Source: Nitrospira sp. (GTDB lineage Bacteria; Nitrospirota; Nitrospiria; Nitrospirales; Nitrospiraceae). From it: DNA of 64,000 nucleotides. Positions within the stretch are counted from its first letter, which is position 1. Every line of letters begins with the position of its first letter. The notes under the pieces are model-generated. The model was not told where the DNA came from. It saw only the letters and a list, made by a program, of their open reading frames with translations, and made no database searches. Of this stretch, positions 17,861 to 25,941 are shown one piece after another. The stretch is taken from assembly GCA_015709715.1 (NCBI GenBank), contig CP054184.1, positions 3,457,001 to 3,521,000 on the forward strand, given 5' to 3'. The translations under genes and the position numbers were made by a program.

Positions 17861-17879
17861 GAATTAATCAGACGTTCCC
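17861..17879 (-). repeat. Right terminal inverted repeat of the IS
   Basis: Read on the minus strand it is GGGAACGTCTGATTAATTC, matching the left end except at two positions. Confidence 0.88.
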
Positions 17880-17906
17880 TATTTCTAATCACGATGGAGG
17901 ACCATC

Positions 17907-18392
17907 ATGACGAAGATCGCAAAGAACACGATTTGCCTTTGGTACGAACGCGATGCCGAGGAGGCTGCGCGATTCTACGCCAAGACCTTTCCCGATTCGT
18001 CCGTCGGCGCGGTGCATCGTGCACCGGGCAACTTTCCGTCGGGCAAGCAAGGGGACGTATTGACCGTCGAGTTCACCGTGATGGGCATTCCCTGCCTGGG
18101 GTTGAACGGTGGGCCCGCGTTCAAACACAAGGAAGCGTTCTCGTTCCAAGTTGCCACGGAAGATCAGGTCGAGACTGATCGATATTGGAACGCGATCGTC
18201 GACAACGGCGGCCAAGAGAGCGAGTGCGGTTGGTGCAAAGACAAATGGGGCATCTCCTGGCAAATTACGCCAATCGCCTTGACCAAGGCGTATACCAGCC
18301 CCGATCTCTCCGCCGCCAAGCGGGCGTTCGATGCAATGATGACGATGAAAAAGATAAACATCGCCGTGATCGAGGCGGCGGTTCGTGGCTAG
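17907..18392 (+). CDS. PhnB-like VOC (glyoxalase-fold) protein
   Basis: A 161-residue vicinal-oxygen-chelate protein of the PhnB/3-demethylubiquinone-methyltransferase-like group: NTICLWYERDAEEAARFYAK, GDVLTVEFTVMGIPCLGLNG, FKHKEAFSFQV and CGWCKDKWGISWQITP are its hallmarks. The family is common in integron cassettes and in stress or resistance settings, with mostly unknown substrates. It is complete, including the usual C-terminus MKKINIAVIEAAVRG. ATGGAGGACC is the ribosome-binding site. The IS ends 27 bases upstream, so the original promoter was separated from it, and expression may now depend on the IS. It overlaps the next gene by 8 bases. Confidence 0.9.
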   Translation: MTKIAKNTICLWYERDAEEAARFYAKTFPDSSVGAVHRAPGNFPSGKQGDVLTVEFTVMGIPCLGLNGGPAFKHKEAFSFQVATEDQVETDRYWNAIVDNGGQESECGWCKDKWGISWQITPIALTKAYTSPDLSAAKRAFDAMMTMKKINIAVIEAAVRG

Positions 18393-18711
18393 AAGCCACT
18401 TCGCCGAATTGGCGGGGATCAAGCTCGCTGAGGCTGGTGTCAATCAATGGCGCGACCAAGGCCAGCTTCGGGCTAGCAGTGACTGGCGTGGAGAGATCGA
18501 ACGCGGAATCAGCAAGTCGATTGCGGTCCTTGTGGCGTTGAGCGAGAGTTCGGCCGAATCCTCATACGGGACGTTCGAGTGGGCATACGGACTCGGAAAA
18601 GGCAAGACGATCGTTCCCCTCAAACTCGAAAGCTGCAAGGTTCATCCTCGCTTGGAGCCCATTCAATATTTCGATTTCGATGAGCGCCGCGGCGCGAACA
18701 TTCCGACTTGA
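18385..18711 (+). CDS. TIR-domain protein, N-terminally truncated
   Basis: A 108-residue TIR-like domain: helix HFAELAGIKLAEAGVNQW, BB-loop region RDQGQLRASSDWRGEIERGI, strand SIAVLVALSESS, then GTFEWAYGLGKGKTIVPLKLE, where the Glu in FEWAYG aligns with the catalytic Glu of NAD-cleaving TIRs. The first beta strand (normally hydrophobic followed by S-x-x-D) is missing or shrunk to a few residues, because the frame opens inside the 3' end of the PhnB gene and only a GTG at 18385 is available. Probably a relic of a TIR effector joined to the cassette by recombination; whether it is translated is unclear. Confidence 0.6.
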   Translation: MARSHFAELAGIKLAEAGVNQWRDQGQLRASSDWRGEIERGISKSIAVLVALSESSAESSYGTFEWAYGLGKGKTIVPLKLESCKVHPRLEPIQYFDFDERRGANIPT

Positions 18712-18786
18712 ACCAAGAGCGCGCCGCTCGCGGCTGAGCGGCAGGGCGTGAGGTAGCGCCGCTGCAGCAAAAGTAGGAGACAGAAC

Positions 18787-20418
18787 ATGCGAACCTTCGC
18801 ACAAAATCAACCTCAACAGCCAGTATCCTCCAGCTTTGCTCGGCCTAACACGACAACACCTGGGTGTGTTCATCACGAACATCCTGTCCTCTATGTGCCG
18901 CGCGCAATGGGTAATCAAGCCGTGCAACGAATGTTGCAGACTCATGTTGAAGAACCCACATCCGGATTGACCGGTACGGCATCACCTTGCTTTGGGCACG
19001 ATTTTAGTCGGATCTCCATACATCCTCATGCAGTGGGAGCGATACAGACAAAGTTGCAGATCAGCAAGCCAGGAGACGAATACGAGCAGGAAGCAGACCG
19101 CACCTCAGAACAGGTGATGAGGATGCCTGAGCCACAGCTCCAGCGCGCTTGCGACTGCGGTGGAACGTGCCCCCAGTGTCAGGCGGAGGGACATAAACTC
19201 TTGCAGACCAAGCACGTCGAGACAGGCGATTTGGGACAGACCGCAGCACCGCCTATCCTCCACGACGTATTGCGCTCACCTGGTCAATCTCTCGACCCCG
19301 CGACGCGTAACTTCATGGAATCACGCTTTCGCTATGATTTCAGTTCAGTCCGGGTGCACAGCGATGAAATGGCGGCTGAGTCGGCGCGTGCACTTCACGC
19401 ACTCGGCTACACAGTCGGTCGGGACATCGTGTTCGGTCCAGGACAGTATGCTCCCGAGACGCCAACGGGACGGCAACTGCTGGCGCACGAACTCACGCAT
19501 GTGGTGCAGCAGGAGGCATTGCCGTCGCTCGCCGCCACCGTGCAGCGACAGACCGACCCGATGCAGCAGCACATGGACGACATGGACATGGAGATGGAGC
19601 GCAAGTATGCGAATAGCGGCGCGCCCAAAGCCCAGAGCTGCGGCCGCCCCTCATGGTGTCCGGCTGGATTCTGCTCACCTTACACAAGCGAGAAATTGGC
19701 TGAATACTATCGAAGCAAGAGAGCGTGGTGGCTGTTGGCGGGCATTTCCGCAGTCGTCGACAGCCGTGTGGTTCCATTCTGGAAGGAGTACCTGTGGGGC
19801 GGATCGGCTGCGAAAAACCTGACCGCCGACTTCGGCAAGGACTTCTCGAACTCGCCCACCACAAAGAAGACCACGACTTTCCTCACCAATGAATTGAAGA
19901 AGAGCCTTGCTGCCAAACCACTGACTGTGAGCACCACGGCATCCCTCGACATCGCTACCCTCATCCCGACAGCAATTGCGACGCTCAACGATCCGGCGAG
20001 TCCAGACCGCATGAACTTCAGCGCCCCCAGAGACATTCCGGGGAACCTCGCCGGCGACATTGGCTCGAACCAGACCACGTGCCCGGCGGGTGCTCAGCCT
20101 TCGCGATTCAATGACGAGCGCCGTGTGAGCGGTACGGTGGAGGTGGCGCGAAAGTCAGGTTCGGAGATTGTGGTGACGCCCTTGATCTCCTATACCGTCA
20201 AGGACACCGTAGATTTGTGCCCAGGCGATTGTGGGTCACCAGCTGAGCAGATAGCCACGGTGCCGCTGTCGCAGTTCGAGGCAACCGGCATCTCGGGTGA
20301 TGTGCCGTTTACGGTGGACTTCCCGGCGCCGTCGCTCGGATCATTCACCATCTCTGCTCCACCGCCGACATCACCGGCACCTATACCGGCGCCGGCTTCC
20401 AAGAAGCCATCAAAATAA
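18787..20418 (+). CDS. eCIS-core (DUF4157) protein with HELTH metallopeptidase motif
   Basis: A 543-residue protein. Residues about 30-55 carry RAMGNQAVQRML, a motif that often precedes the domain. DUF4157 (eCIS core) spans about 155-240: LDPATRNFMESRFRYDFSSV, VRVHSDEMAAESARALHALG, VFGPGQYAPETPTGRQLLAHEL with the zinc motif HELTHVVQQ. A Cys cluster CDCGGTCPQC lies near 118-128. The C-terminal 300 residues match no family I know and end in a Pro/Ala/Lys-rich tail. Such proteins are associated with extracellular contractile injection systems as effectors or as core-associated peptidases, but no sheath, tube or baseplate gene is present here. AGGAGACAGAAC precedes the ATG. Confidence 0.78.
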   Translation: MRTFAQNQPQQPVSSSFARPNTTTPGCVHHEHPVLYVPRAMGNQAVQRMLQTHVEEPTSGLTGTASPCFGHDFSRISIHPHAVGAIQTKLQISKPGDEYEQEADRTSEQVMRMPEPQLQRACDCGGTCPQCQAEGHKLLQTKHVETGDLGQTAAPPILHDVLRSPGQSLDPATRNFMESRFRYDFSSVRVHSDEMAAESARALHALGYTVGRDIVFGPGQYAPETPTGRQLLAHELTHVVQQEALPSLAATVQRQTDPMQQHMDDMDMEMERKYANSGAPKAQSCGRPSWCPAGFCSPYTSEKLAEYYRSKRAWWLLAGISAVVDSRVVPFWKEYLWGGSAAKNLTADFGKDFSNSPTTKKTTTFLTNELKKSLAAKPLTVSTTASLDIATLIPTAIATLNDPASPDRMNFSAPRDIPGNLAGDIGSNQTTCPAGAQPSRFNDERRVSGTVEVARKSGSEIVVTPLISYTVKDTVDLCPGDCGSPAEQIATVPLSQFEATGISGDVPFTVDFPAPSLGSFTISAPPPTSPAPIPAPASKKPSK

Positions 20419-20421
20419 AGG

Positions 20422-20439
20422 GGGCCTCACATTAGGCCC
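20422..20439 (+). other. Short hairpin after the DUF4157 gene
   Basis: GGGCCT-CACATT-AGGCCC, a 6-bp stem directly after the stop codon; no T-run follows, so termination is doubtful. Confidence 0.35.
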
Positions 20440-20532
20440 AAGTTGTGTTGTAAGCGACCGCCAATAGACACCGCCGACACACTTCGGGCCCGACGTGCAA
20501 GCAGAAAGTAGGGGCATCGACGAAAGGACTGT

Positions 20533-21306
20533 ATGGTCGAGCGATCTGTCTATCTTGCACGTATCGGGTATGAGGGGCCTGTGGCTCCGTCGATTGAGAC
20601 ATTGCGTGCGTTGCATCTGTCCCATGTCTTGACTGTGCCGTTCGAAAACCTGGACATCCACCTGGGGTGTCCCATCTCACTGGAACCCTCTCATCTCTTT
20701 CGGAAGATCGTGCTTGGTCGTCGGGGTGGGTACTGTTTCGAGTTGAACGGGCTGTTTGCACTGCTGTTGGAGGAGTTTGGATTTGCCGTCACGCGACTGG
20801 CTGCTCGAGTGCTGTACGGAGCGGAGGGCGTGCGGCCGCGAAGTCATCAAATACTGCTGGTTCATCTGGGCGAGGCGCGCTGGCTGGTCGATGTCGGATT
20901 CGGCGGGCAGGAGCCGCGTGAACCTGTGCCGCTGACAGTCGGCGAGGAGCAGCCTCAGGGCCCTGACCGGTTCCGACTGGTGACGGGAGAGCGGGACGAG
21001 TATCTGTTGCAATGTGCCATCGATGGAGCTTGGACCAACCTCTATTCCTTCACCCTGGACCCTTGGCTGCCGATCGACTTTGCCTTCGCCAACTAGTATC
21101 ACTCGCACGCACCGGATTCTCTCTTCGTGCAGCGACGGATCTGCACGATTCCCACCGAGGAGGGACGGAAGACACTTCTCGACAGGGTATTGAAGGTGCG
21201 AGGACGAGACGGTGCGCAAGAACTTCATGTAACCGGTGAGGAGGAATGCAAACAGCTGCTCCAGCAGCGCTTTGGATTGACCATTAATGATCGCTTGAAT
21301 TTTTAG
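20533..21306 (+). pseudogene. nat: Arylamine N-acetyltransferase interrupted by an amber codon
   Basis: NAT-family acetyl-CoA transferase. The triad is present: Cys68 in RRGGYCFELNG, His105 in RPRSHQILLV and Asp120 in WLVDVGFGG. The frame stops at TAG 21094-21096 after FAFAN, but continues in phase as YHSHAPDSLFVQRRICTIPT and through a normal C-terminal domain ending RFGLTINDRLNF at 21304. NATs have N-W-Y-x-S at this point, so the amber replaces a Trp (TGG to TAG). The full product would be 257 residues plus the replaced Trp position; the truncated 187-residue form lacks the third domain and is likely inactive or unstable. GAAAGGACTGT precedes the ATG. Confidence 0.85.
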
Positions 21307-21410
21307 GGCTGGACGGTGAGTCGCCGTGCAACGACGCTCCATTACTCACCCGATACTTGAAGTTTTCGATGGGAGCTAGCAGCGCCAAAGCAACTGCTTT
21401 TCGGGCCGCC

Positions 21411-21749
21411 CTACCGCGCCAGCCATTTCACGATTCCTACGCAGGCCATATAGAGGACCATGGCGCCGGCCATGGAGAGCCAAAAGCCGACCCGCTCAAC
21501 GCCGTAGATCATGCAGCCGACATAGAGCAGCCAGGGCGGGACGAACCAGAGCAGATTCTTGGCGTAGGTGACGAGGTGGTCGCTGCCGCCGTTGAGGTAG
21601 ATGAGGATGAAGGTGGCTCCGGTCATGGCGGGAAAGGTGCTGGCGAAAGCGGCGAGAAATGATCGGCCTTGCGATCCGAGATAGGTTGAGACGCTGACGA
21701 TGGTACCGCCCAAGAGAAAATACAGCCCGAACTTCAGCCACTCGCCCAT
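21411..21749 (-). CDS. Small four-helix membrane protein (GlpM/DUF3147-like)
   Basis: A 112-residue integral membrane protein with about four hydrophobic helices (roughly 5-25, 31-52, 63-83, 88-108), beginning MGEWLKFGLYFLLGGTIVSV. Layout and length resemble the GlpM/DUF3147 group, but the assignment rests on overall pattern. Last gene of a probable four-gene minus-strand operon, 12 bases after the MBL-fold gene, with GGGAGGATCGGC as ribosome-binding site. Confidence 0.7.
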   Translation of the reverse strand: MGEWLKFGLYFLLGGTIVSVSTYLGSQGRSFLAAFASTFPAMTGATFILIYLNGGSDHLVTYAKNLLWFVPPWLLYVGCMIYGVERVGFWLSMAGAMVLYMACVGIVKWLAR

Positions 21750-21761
21750 GCCGATCCTCCC

Positions 21762-22781
21762 TCAGCAGCCTTCGAACGCCGCCTGCGCTTCGGTTGTGAT
21801 GCGGGCGCCCTGTCCCGTGTAGCGCGGCGAAAAATGAAACACCACCAACTCCCGGGCACCGGCCTTGCGGGCCATGAGCCCGGCTTGCCTGGCCGTAAGA
21901 TGGTACCGTTCGCCGGCCTTGGCCGCATCCTGCTCCGCATAGGGGGCCTCACAATAGAAAATGTCGGCGCCGCGCGCAAGGTCGACGATCTTCGCTTCGT
22001 TCTCCCCGTCGTAACGGGCATCCACGACATAGGCCAACTTCTGCCCTCGGCTGATGGTGAGGAACCGTTCGCGAACTTCGCCCAGCACGAATGTCCGCTC
22101 CTCCCGCCGGTGCTCATGGTACAGCGTGGCGGTGAAGCGAAAATCATCCGGCTTGCCTTGCCATAAATACTGTTTCACTTCCTTCAGCCAGTAGCCGACC
22201 GGAAGGCCGGCCTCGTGGAGCCGCTCTTTGTTGACGTTCACATGGAATTGTTCTTGGAGGGCATAGGCCAGGGAGGGAATGCGGTGGTTCAACGTCACGG
22301 CCTGTACCGTGAACATCGGGTCTTCCAACACGCAGTATCGGCCTGCTCCGTTCATGGAGGGGGCAGGCAGGTCCGGTGCATCCAGCCGGCGAAAGCCTTC
22401 TGTGGCCAGAAAGGTAGCCGCCCGAACCGCATGTGAGTGAAATTCCCGAACGGTGATCGAGAGTGGATACCCATCGAGGAGATTCCAGGTGTAGCCGTGA
22501 AGTTTCCCTTGAACATTGTCGATGAGGCCAGGCGGGCCGCAGAGACGCAGTTGCTTGCCTCGGCCGAGCGCGACACGGAGGAGGGTGTCGAACCCGATGA
22601 AGTGGTCCATGTGGGTGTGGGAAATGAAAATGTCGTTGGCACGAAGGAGGCGGGTCGGGCCGAGCGCGTCATTGTGGCCAAGGTCGAAGAGCAATGCGCG
22701 CTTCGACCAGCGGATTTCGACGAACAGCCCCGGATCTCCGAACTCGCCATTGACGAGGTGGCTGGAGAACGATGGATTCAT
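21762..22781 (-). CDS. MBL-fold hydrolase, ribonuclease Z-like
   Basis: A 339-residue metallo-beta-lactamase-fold protein with the metal motif HTHMDH near residue 52 (NDIFISHTHMDHFIGFDTLL), an Asp in YVVDARYDGEN and a late His in VVFHFSPRY, the order found in RNase Z/ElaC. The region between is longer and more divergent than in classic tRNA 3'-processing enzymes, so an alternative phosphodiesterase role is possible. Start at MNPSFSSHLVNGEFGDP; the frame runs upstream into the previous gene without similarity. It follows the CPBP gene by 17 bases. Confidence 0.83.
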   Translation of the reverse strand: MNPSFSSHLVNGEFGDPGLFVEIRWSKRALLFDLGHNDALGPTRLLRANDIFISHTHMDHFIGFDTLLRVALGRGKQLRLCGPPGLIDNVQGKLHGYTWNLLDGYPLSITVREFHSHAVRAATFLATEGFRRLDAPDLPAPSMNGAGRYCVLEDPMFTVQAVTLNHRIPSLAYALQEQFHVNVNKERLHEAGLPVGYWLKEVKQYLWQGKPDDFRFTATLYHEHRREERTFVLGEVRERFLTISRGQKLAYVVDARYDGENEAKIVDLARGADIFYCEAPYAEQDAAKAGERYHLTARQAGLMARKAGARELVVFHFSPRYTGQGARITTEAQAAFEGC

Positions 22782-22798
22782 GGCGGAGGTGCTACCAA

Positions 22799-23485
22799 TT
22801 ACATGAGTACCGAACGCATCACGCCGTACAACACCAGTACTTCCACCGTATGGGCGACGATGGGCACCAACAGATTCTTGAGCGTCACGTAAAGGGTCCC
22901 CCAGACCAGACCATCCCACACCGCGATCCAGTGGAGATGCTGAAAGGTTGCCACCATGAAGGGGTCGAAGGCAAACAGCAGTGCACTGATCGGTACGGCG
23001 ATTCCGTGCGGCAGCCCCAGGGCGACCAAGCGACCGAGCAGGAAGCCGCGAAAGTTCAGCTCGACCAAAGTCGCGATGAGGAGGATAACCCAGGGGGCCA
23101 TCAACCAGAGCGGCACCTTCGCGTGGGGTGTCTCGGCGAGGAAGCGATAGTCACTGCCCAAAAGCGGCACGATTTTGAGAATGAACAGGACGTTGAGCGG
23201 GCCGAGCAACACACCGGTGCCGATCCCCCAACTAAGGCCCTTCGTGACACGCCAGGGGAGGAGTCCAATGCGTTGCAGGGGAGCCTCGTTCAGGTAACTC
23301 CAGACGCCGAAAGCCAGGTAGGCGGACAGTTGGGGCATGAACTGGTAGAGGGTAGTCGCCTGGAGTGTCGAGGGGGAGCCGTAGTAGAGGCCGGTCGCGA
23401 GGAGGGGCAACAGCGCGAGGGCTCGAGCCCGTTCTCTTGCCGACACGGCTTCTGGGTCAGTCGAGCCGGAGGTTGTAACGTTCAA
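22799..23485 (-). CDS. CPBP-family intramembrane protein
   Basis: A 228-residue protein with about six membrane helices and a CPBP (Abi/Rce1-like) core. The first motif, normally EExxxR, reads VELNFRGFLLGRL, keeping one Glu and the Arg; the second, LLFAFDPFMVATFQHLHW, keeps the F...H pattern, and the third His is in PIVAHTVEVLV. The missing Glu may reduce protease activity. The frame begins at a TTG (23485), overlapping tolC by 29 bases; a GTG further in is an alternative start. Middle member of the minus-strand operon. Confidence 0.78.
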   Translation of the reverse strand: MNVTTSGSTDPEAVSARERARALALLPLLATGLYYGSPSTLQATTLYQFMPQLSAYLAFGVWSYLNEAPLQRIGLLPWRVTKGLSWGIGTGVLLGPLNVLFILKIVPLLGSDYRFLAETPHAKVPLWLMAPWVILLIATLVELNFRGFLLGRLVALGLPHGIAVPISALLFAFDPFMVATFQHLHWIAVWDGLVWGTLYVTLKNLLVPIVAHTVEVLVLYGVMRSVLM

Positions 23486-25007
23486 GGGTGGTGGCCTTGT
23501 TGCGGGCCAAGTTCGAGAGCGATTTGTTGTAGTCGACGATGGCTCGCAGCTCGTTGCCCTGCGAGGTGGCCAAGTCGCGTTGGAAATCGAGCACGAACCG
23601 CGTCGTGCTCAGGCCGACCTTCAAGCGCTCCTGCTCTGCTTGGAGCTGCTTCTCAGACATGATGCGGGCCGAGCGGGTGGTTTCGATGCGCTTGAAGTCG
23701 GTTTGAACTCGCCGGACCGCTTCGCGAACACCGACGATCACCTGCTGCCGCACGCTCTGCAGCGAAGATTGCGCGTTGCGCGATTCCAGCTGCCGCTTGT
23801 TGTAGGTGCTGTAGGCCGACCGGTTCCCGAGCGGATAACTGAGGACCAGGCCTGCGCCATAATTGTAAAAATCGCCGCCGAAGTTGCGTCTTGTGGAATC
23901 ATCGTAATCGGCACCCAAACCGGATAACCCCATCGTGCCCTGCACCGACAGCGTCGGCAGCAACTGATTTTTGGCAAACTTCACATTCAGGTCGCTGGTC
24001 TCGACGTTCTTGGCCGCCTGGAGGATCTCGGGGCGGCGTTCCATGGCGATATCGATGGTTTCCTGCAGGCTGAGGGGTTCGAGCGTGGTAATCGGCGGGT
24101 CGGTCGGCGTCAGCCGCAGGTCCTGACGGAGATCCTCTTCAGCGGGATTGAGCAGGCGGCGGAGCTGGTCTTCCTGATCGCGAATGGCCTTTTCCGCCAC
24201 CAGAATTTGTTCGACTCGCGACGCGACCGCCGCTTCGGCCTGCAACACGTCGACGATGGACATGACGCCGGCTTTCGCCTTCGCGCGATTGCTGGCCAAG
24301 AGTTCTTCCGCGGCTTTCAGCGCGGCTTGGGCGACTTTCAGGTTTTCATTGGCGAAGACGACTTCCCAGAACGTTTGTTCCACGCTGGCAACGACGGTCA
24401 AAACACGATCGAGGAACACATGTTGTTCGACCGTGGCATTATTCTGGGCGATGGAAATGAACGTGCGGTTGAGTTCCATCCCGAAATTTTTGAGCAAGGG
24501 CTGCGTCACGGTCAGCGCCAAGCCGCCGGTCCAAGCTGGATTGAATAAGAATGTGTTGGGGCCGCTGACATAGTTGCGCTGGGGACTATAGTTCAAATCG
24601 TAGTTTGCGCCGGTCGGAAGATTCTGCGTGATGTCGGCGGTGACGGTGGAGGTATTCTGGTCGAACTTGGTGATCTCTTGGAGATTGGCTCCCGTGAATC
24701 CAAGGATGGGGCGATTGAGCGGCGCCACTTGCCGGTTGTATTGCCCGTTGAGACTGATCGTGGGATCGAATTTCGCCTGTTCGATGACGATGTCGGCCAG
24801 GCGGCTTTCTTTGGTGTGCCGGCTGATGCTGATGTCGAGATTGTTTTGAAGCGCCCGGACGACGGCGTCGGCGAGTGAAATGGCTTCACGCCGTTCGGCG
24901 GGAAGAGGTTTGGTGACGTCCAGTCCGAACGCGACCGGTGTCATCCCAAGCAAGATTGCTGTCAGGCTGCCGATGGTAAGGACACGCCGTAACGTCCCGC
25001 TCGTCAT
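23457..25007 (-). CDS. TolC-family outer-membrane efflux channel
   Basis: A 516-residue TolC/OEP-type protein. A signal peptide (about residues 1-29, ending PVAFGLD) is followed by two long repeats of coiled-coil helices and short beta segments: AVVRALQNNLDISISRHTKE in the first and EALSLQETIDIAMERRPEILQAAKNVE-like sequence in the second. The channel spans the outer membrane and periplasm for export. No inner-membrane pump or adaptor gene is adjacent, so its partner is elsewhere. AAGGAGCGGTT precedes the ATG. First gene of the operon 25007-21411, divergent from the secreted protein at 25096. Confidence 0.9.
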   Translation of the reverse strand: MTSGTLRRVLTIGSLTAILLGMTPVAFGLDVTKPLPAERREAISLADAVVRALQNNLDISISRHTKESRLADIVIEQAKFDPTISLNGQYNRQVAPLNRPILGFTGANLQEITKFDQNTSTVTADITQNLPTGANYDLNYSPQRNYVSGPNTFLFNPAWTGGLALTVTQPLLKNFGMELNRTFISIAQNNATVEQHVFLDRVLTVVASVEQTFWEVVFANENLKVAQAALKAAEELLASNRAKAKAGVMSIVDVLQAEAAVASRVEQILVAEKAIRDQEDQLRRLLNPAEEDLRQDLRLTPTDPPITTLEPLSLQETIDIAMERRPEILQAAKNVETSDLNVKFAKNQLLPTLSVQGTMGLSGLGADYDDSTRRNFGGDFYNYGAGLVLSYPLGNRSAYSTYNKRQLESRNAQSSLQSVRQQVIVGVREAVRRVQTDFKRIETTRSARIMSEKQLQAEQERLKVGLSTTRFVLDFQRDLATSQGNELRAIVDYNKSLSNLARNKATTLERYNLRLD

Positions 25008-25095
25008 AACCGCTCCTTGATCCCAGCGTTCGAAAGGACCATACTAAGAACCGTCGTTGGCCCTGGCGTGGTACCATAATCTGCGTTCGGTGTCC

Positions 25096-25506
25096 ATGTT
25101 GCGTCTCATGAGGTGCGTGATGCGGTGGGGATGGGGAGCAGGAATGCTTGCTGTGCTGCTGAGCATTACACCAGCATATGCGCAATCTGTTTCCGGCATC
25201 CGTGGCCTTGGCGGCGGCGTGGCACCGTTGTTTGGCCTTGTGGGGCCTGGGAATCTGTATGTAGATAATCAGGGTACGCAGGGCTACATCTACAACTTCG
25301 GGAATAATTTTCAGTCCTATAGTTTTCGGAATCCGACCACGGGGCAGGCCTGGAGCGGCGCTGTGATGACCCTCGGCCCGCAACTGTCCATCGGATTGAT
25401 CCAAGGGGCTAATCAGGTCGGTGCCCCCGTCGTGTTCCCGTCCCCTCCGCGAGAAACGGTGCCCGTGCTTCCCATCCAGTCGGGCATATTGGATGACATC
25501 CCTTAA
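25096..25506 (+). CDS. Secreted hypothetical protein, 136 residues
   Basis: An exported protein: basic start MLRLMRCVMRWGWGAG, hydrophobic core and a cleavage region at ITPAYAQS. The mature part of about 100 residues is rich in Gly, Asn, Gln and aromatic residues (GYIYNFGNNFQSYSF) and ends with a Pro-rich tail; it has no recognised domain. Several in-frame ATGs make the exact start uncertain (25057, 25096, 25111, 25120). Divergent from the tolC operon, sharing an 88-base control region. Confidence 0.65.
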   Translation: MLRLMRCVMRWGWGAGMLAVLLSITPAYAQSVSGIRGLGGGVAPLFGLVGPGNLYVDNQGTQGYIYNFGNNFQSYSFRNPTTGQAWSGAVMTLGPQLSIGLIQGANQVGAPVVFPSPPRETVPVLPIQSGILDDIP

Positions 25507-25941
25507 GAGCTGCGCGATTTTCTGTGGCGCTTTTGTGCGGTTCTGCAAGCCTGTCACAGCCGTTCGTCACGATTTCTAAATTATCAACAGAATCCACAGG
25601 CTATTTCTTCGACTATGGGAAAGTGCTGGGGGCGATCTTCGTTCGGAAATAACCATGCAAGCGATTGATTTGTTAATCATTTCTGGCCGTTTGTCGGTGA
25701 TGTCCTCTGGAATGCTGCCGAGCGGTATGCTGCTTGCTCTGATCGTTGGCCGTCCCACTCCTTGCTCCTGATCCGAAAGAGACGACAAAAACTGCGCTGA
25801 CACTGCAAAGATGTCAATTGAATCGATTGCCCGGAACAGAAAGAATGCCGAACAAGAGAGGCCGGTTCACGACATGTATGACGAAGACACGGTGTGGTAT
25901 CGAGTGGCCTGTGCTGATCGAGATCAAAGGAGATTGACCGA
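25507..25941. other. Gene-free stretch before the glycosyltransferase
   Basis: A relatively AT-rich 435-base spacer. A few short open frames are present but none has a convincing start. One DnaA-box-like sequence (TTATCAACA) and CTGTGG pieces occur singly, too few for an origin. The last 100 bases must hold the promoter of the downstream operon, but no clear -35/-10 is visible. Confidence 0.5.

Larger units (their letters stand above)
16701..17879 (+). mobile_element. Complete IS5-family insertion sequence
   Basis: An 1179-bp element bounded by 19-bp terminal inverted repeats with 17 matches, encoding one full-length DDE transposase. It is flanked by TA on both sides (16699-16700 and 17880-17881), consistent with a short target duplication of IS5-group elements. 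Removing it joins CCAGATTC-TA-TTTCTAATC, restoring a leader upstream of the PhnB gene at 17907. No decay is visible, so the insertion looks recent. Confidence 0.9.

Noticed and set aside
18787-20418. Part of a phage-tail or eCIS gene cluster
   Set aside because: No sheath, tube, baseplate or ATPase gene lies on either side.
20533-21306. Pyrrolysine or recoded TAG in the NAT gene
   Set aside because: The codon replaces a conserved Trp by one base change, and nothing suggests a pyrrolysine system; a nonsense mutation or error is simpler.
25560-25620. Possible replication origin with DnaA boxes
   Set aside because: Only one DnaA-like box (TTATCAACA), no cluster and no dnaA or other origin-linked gene nearby.
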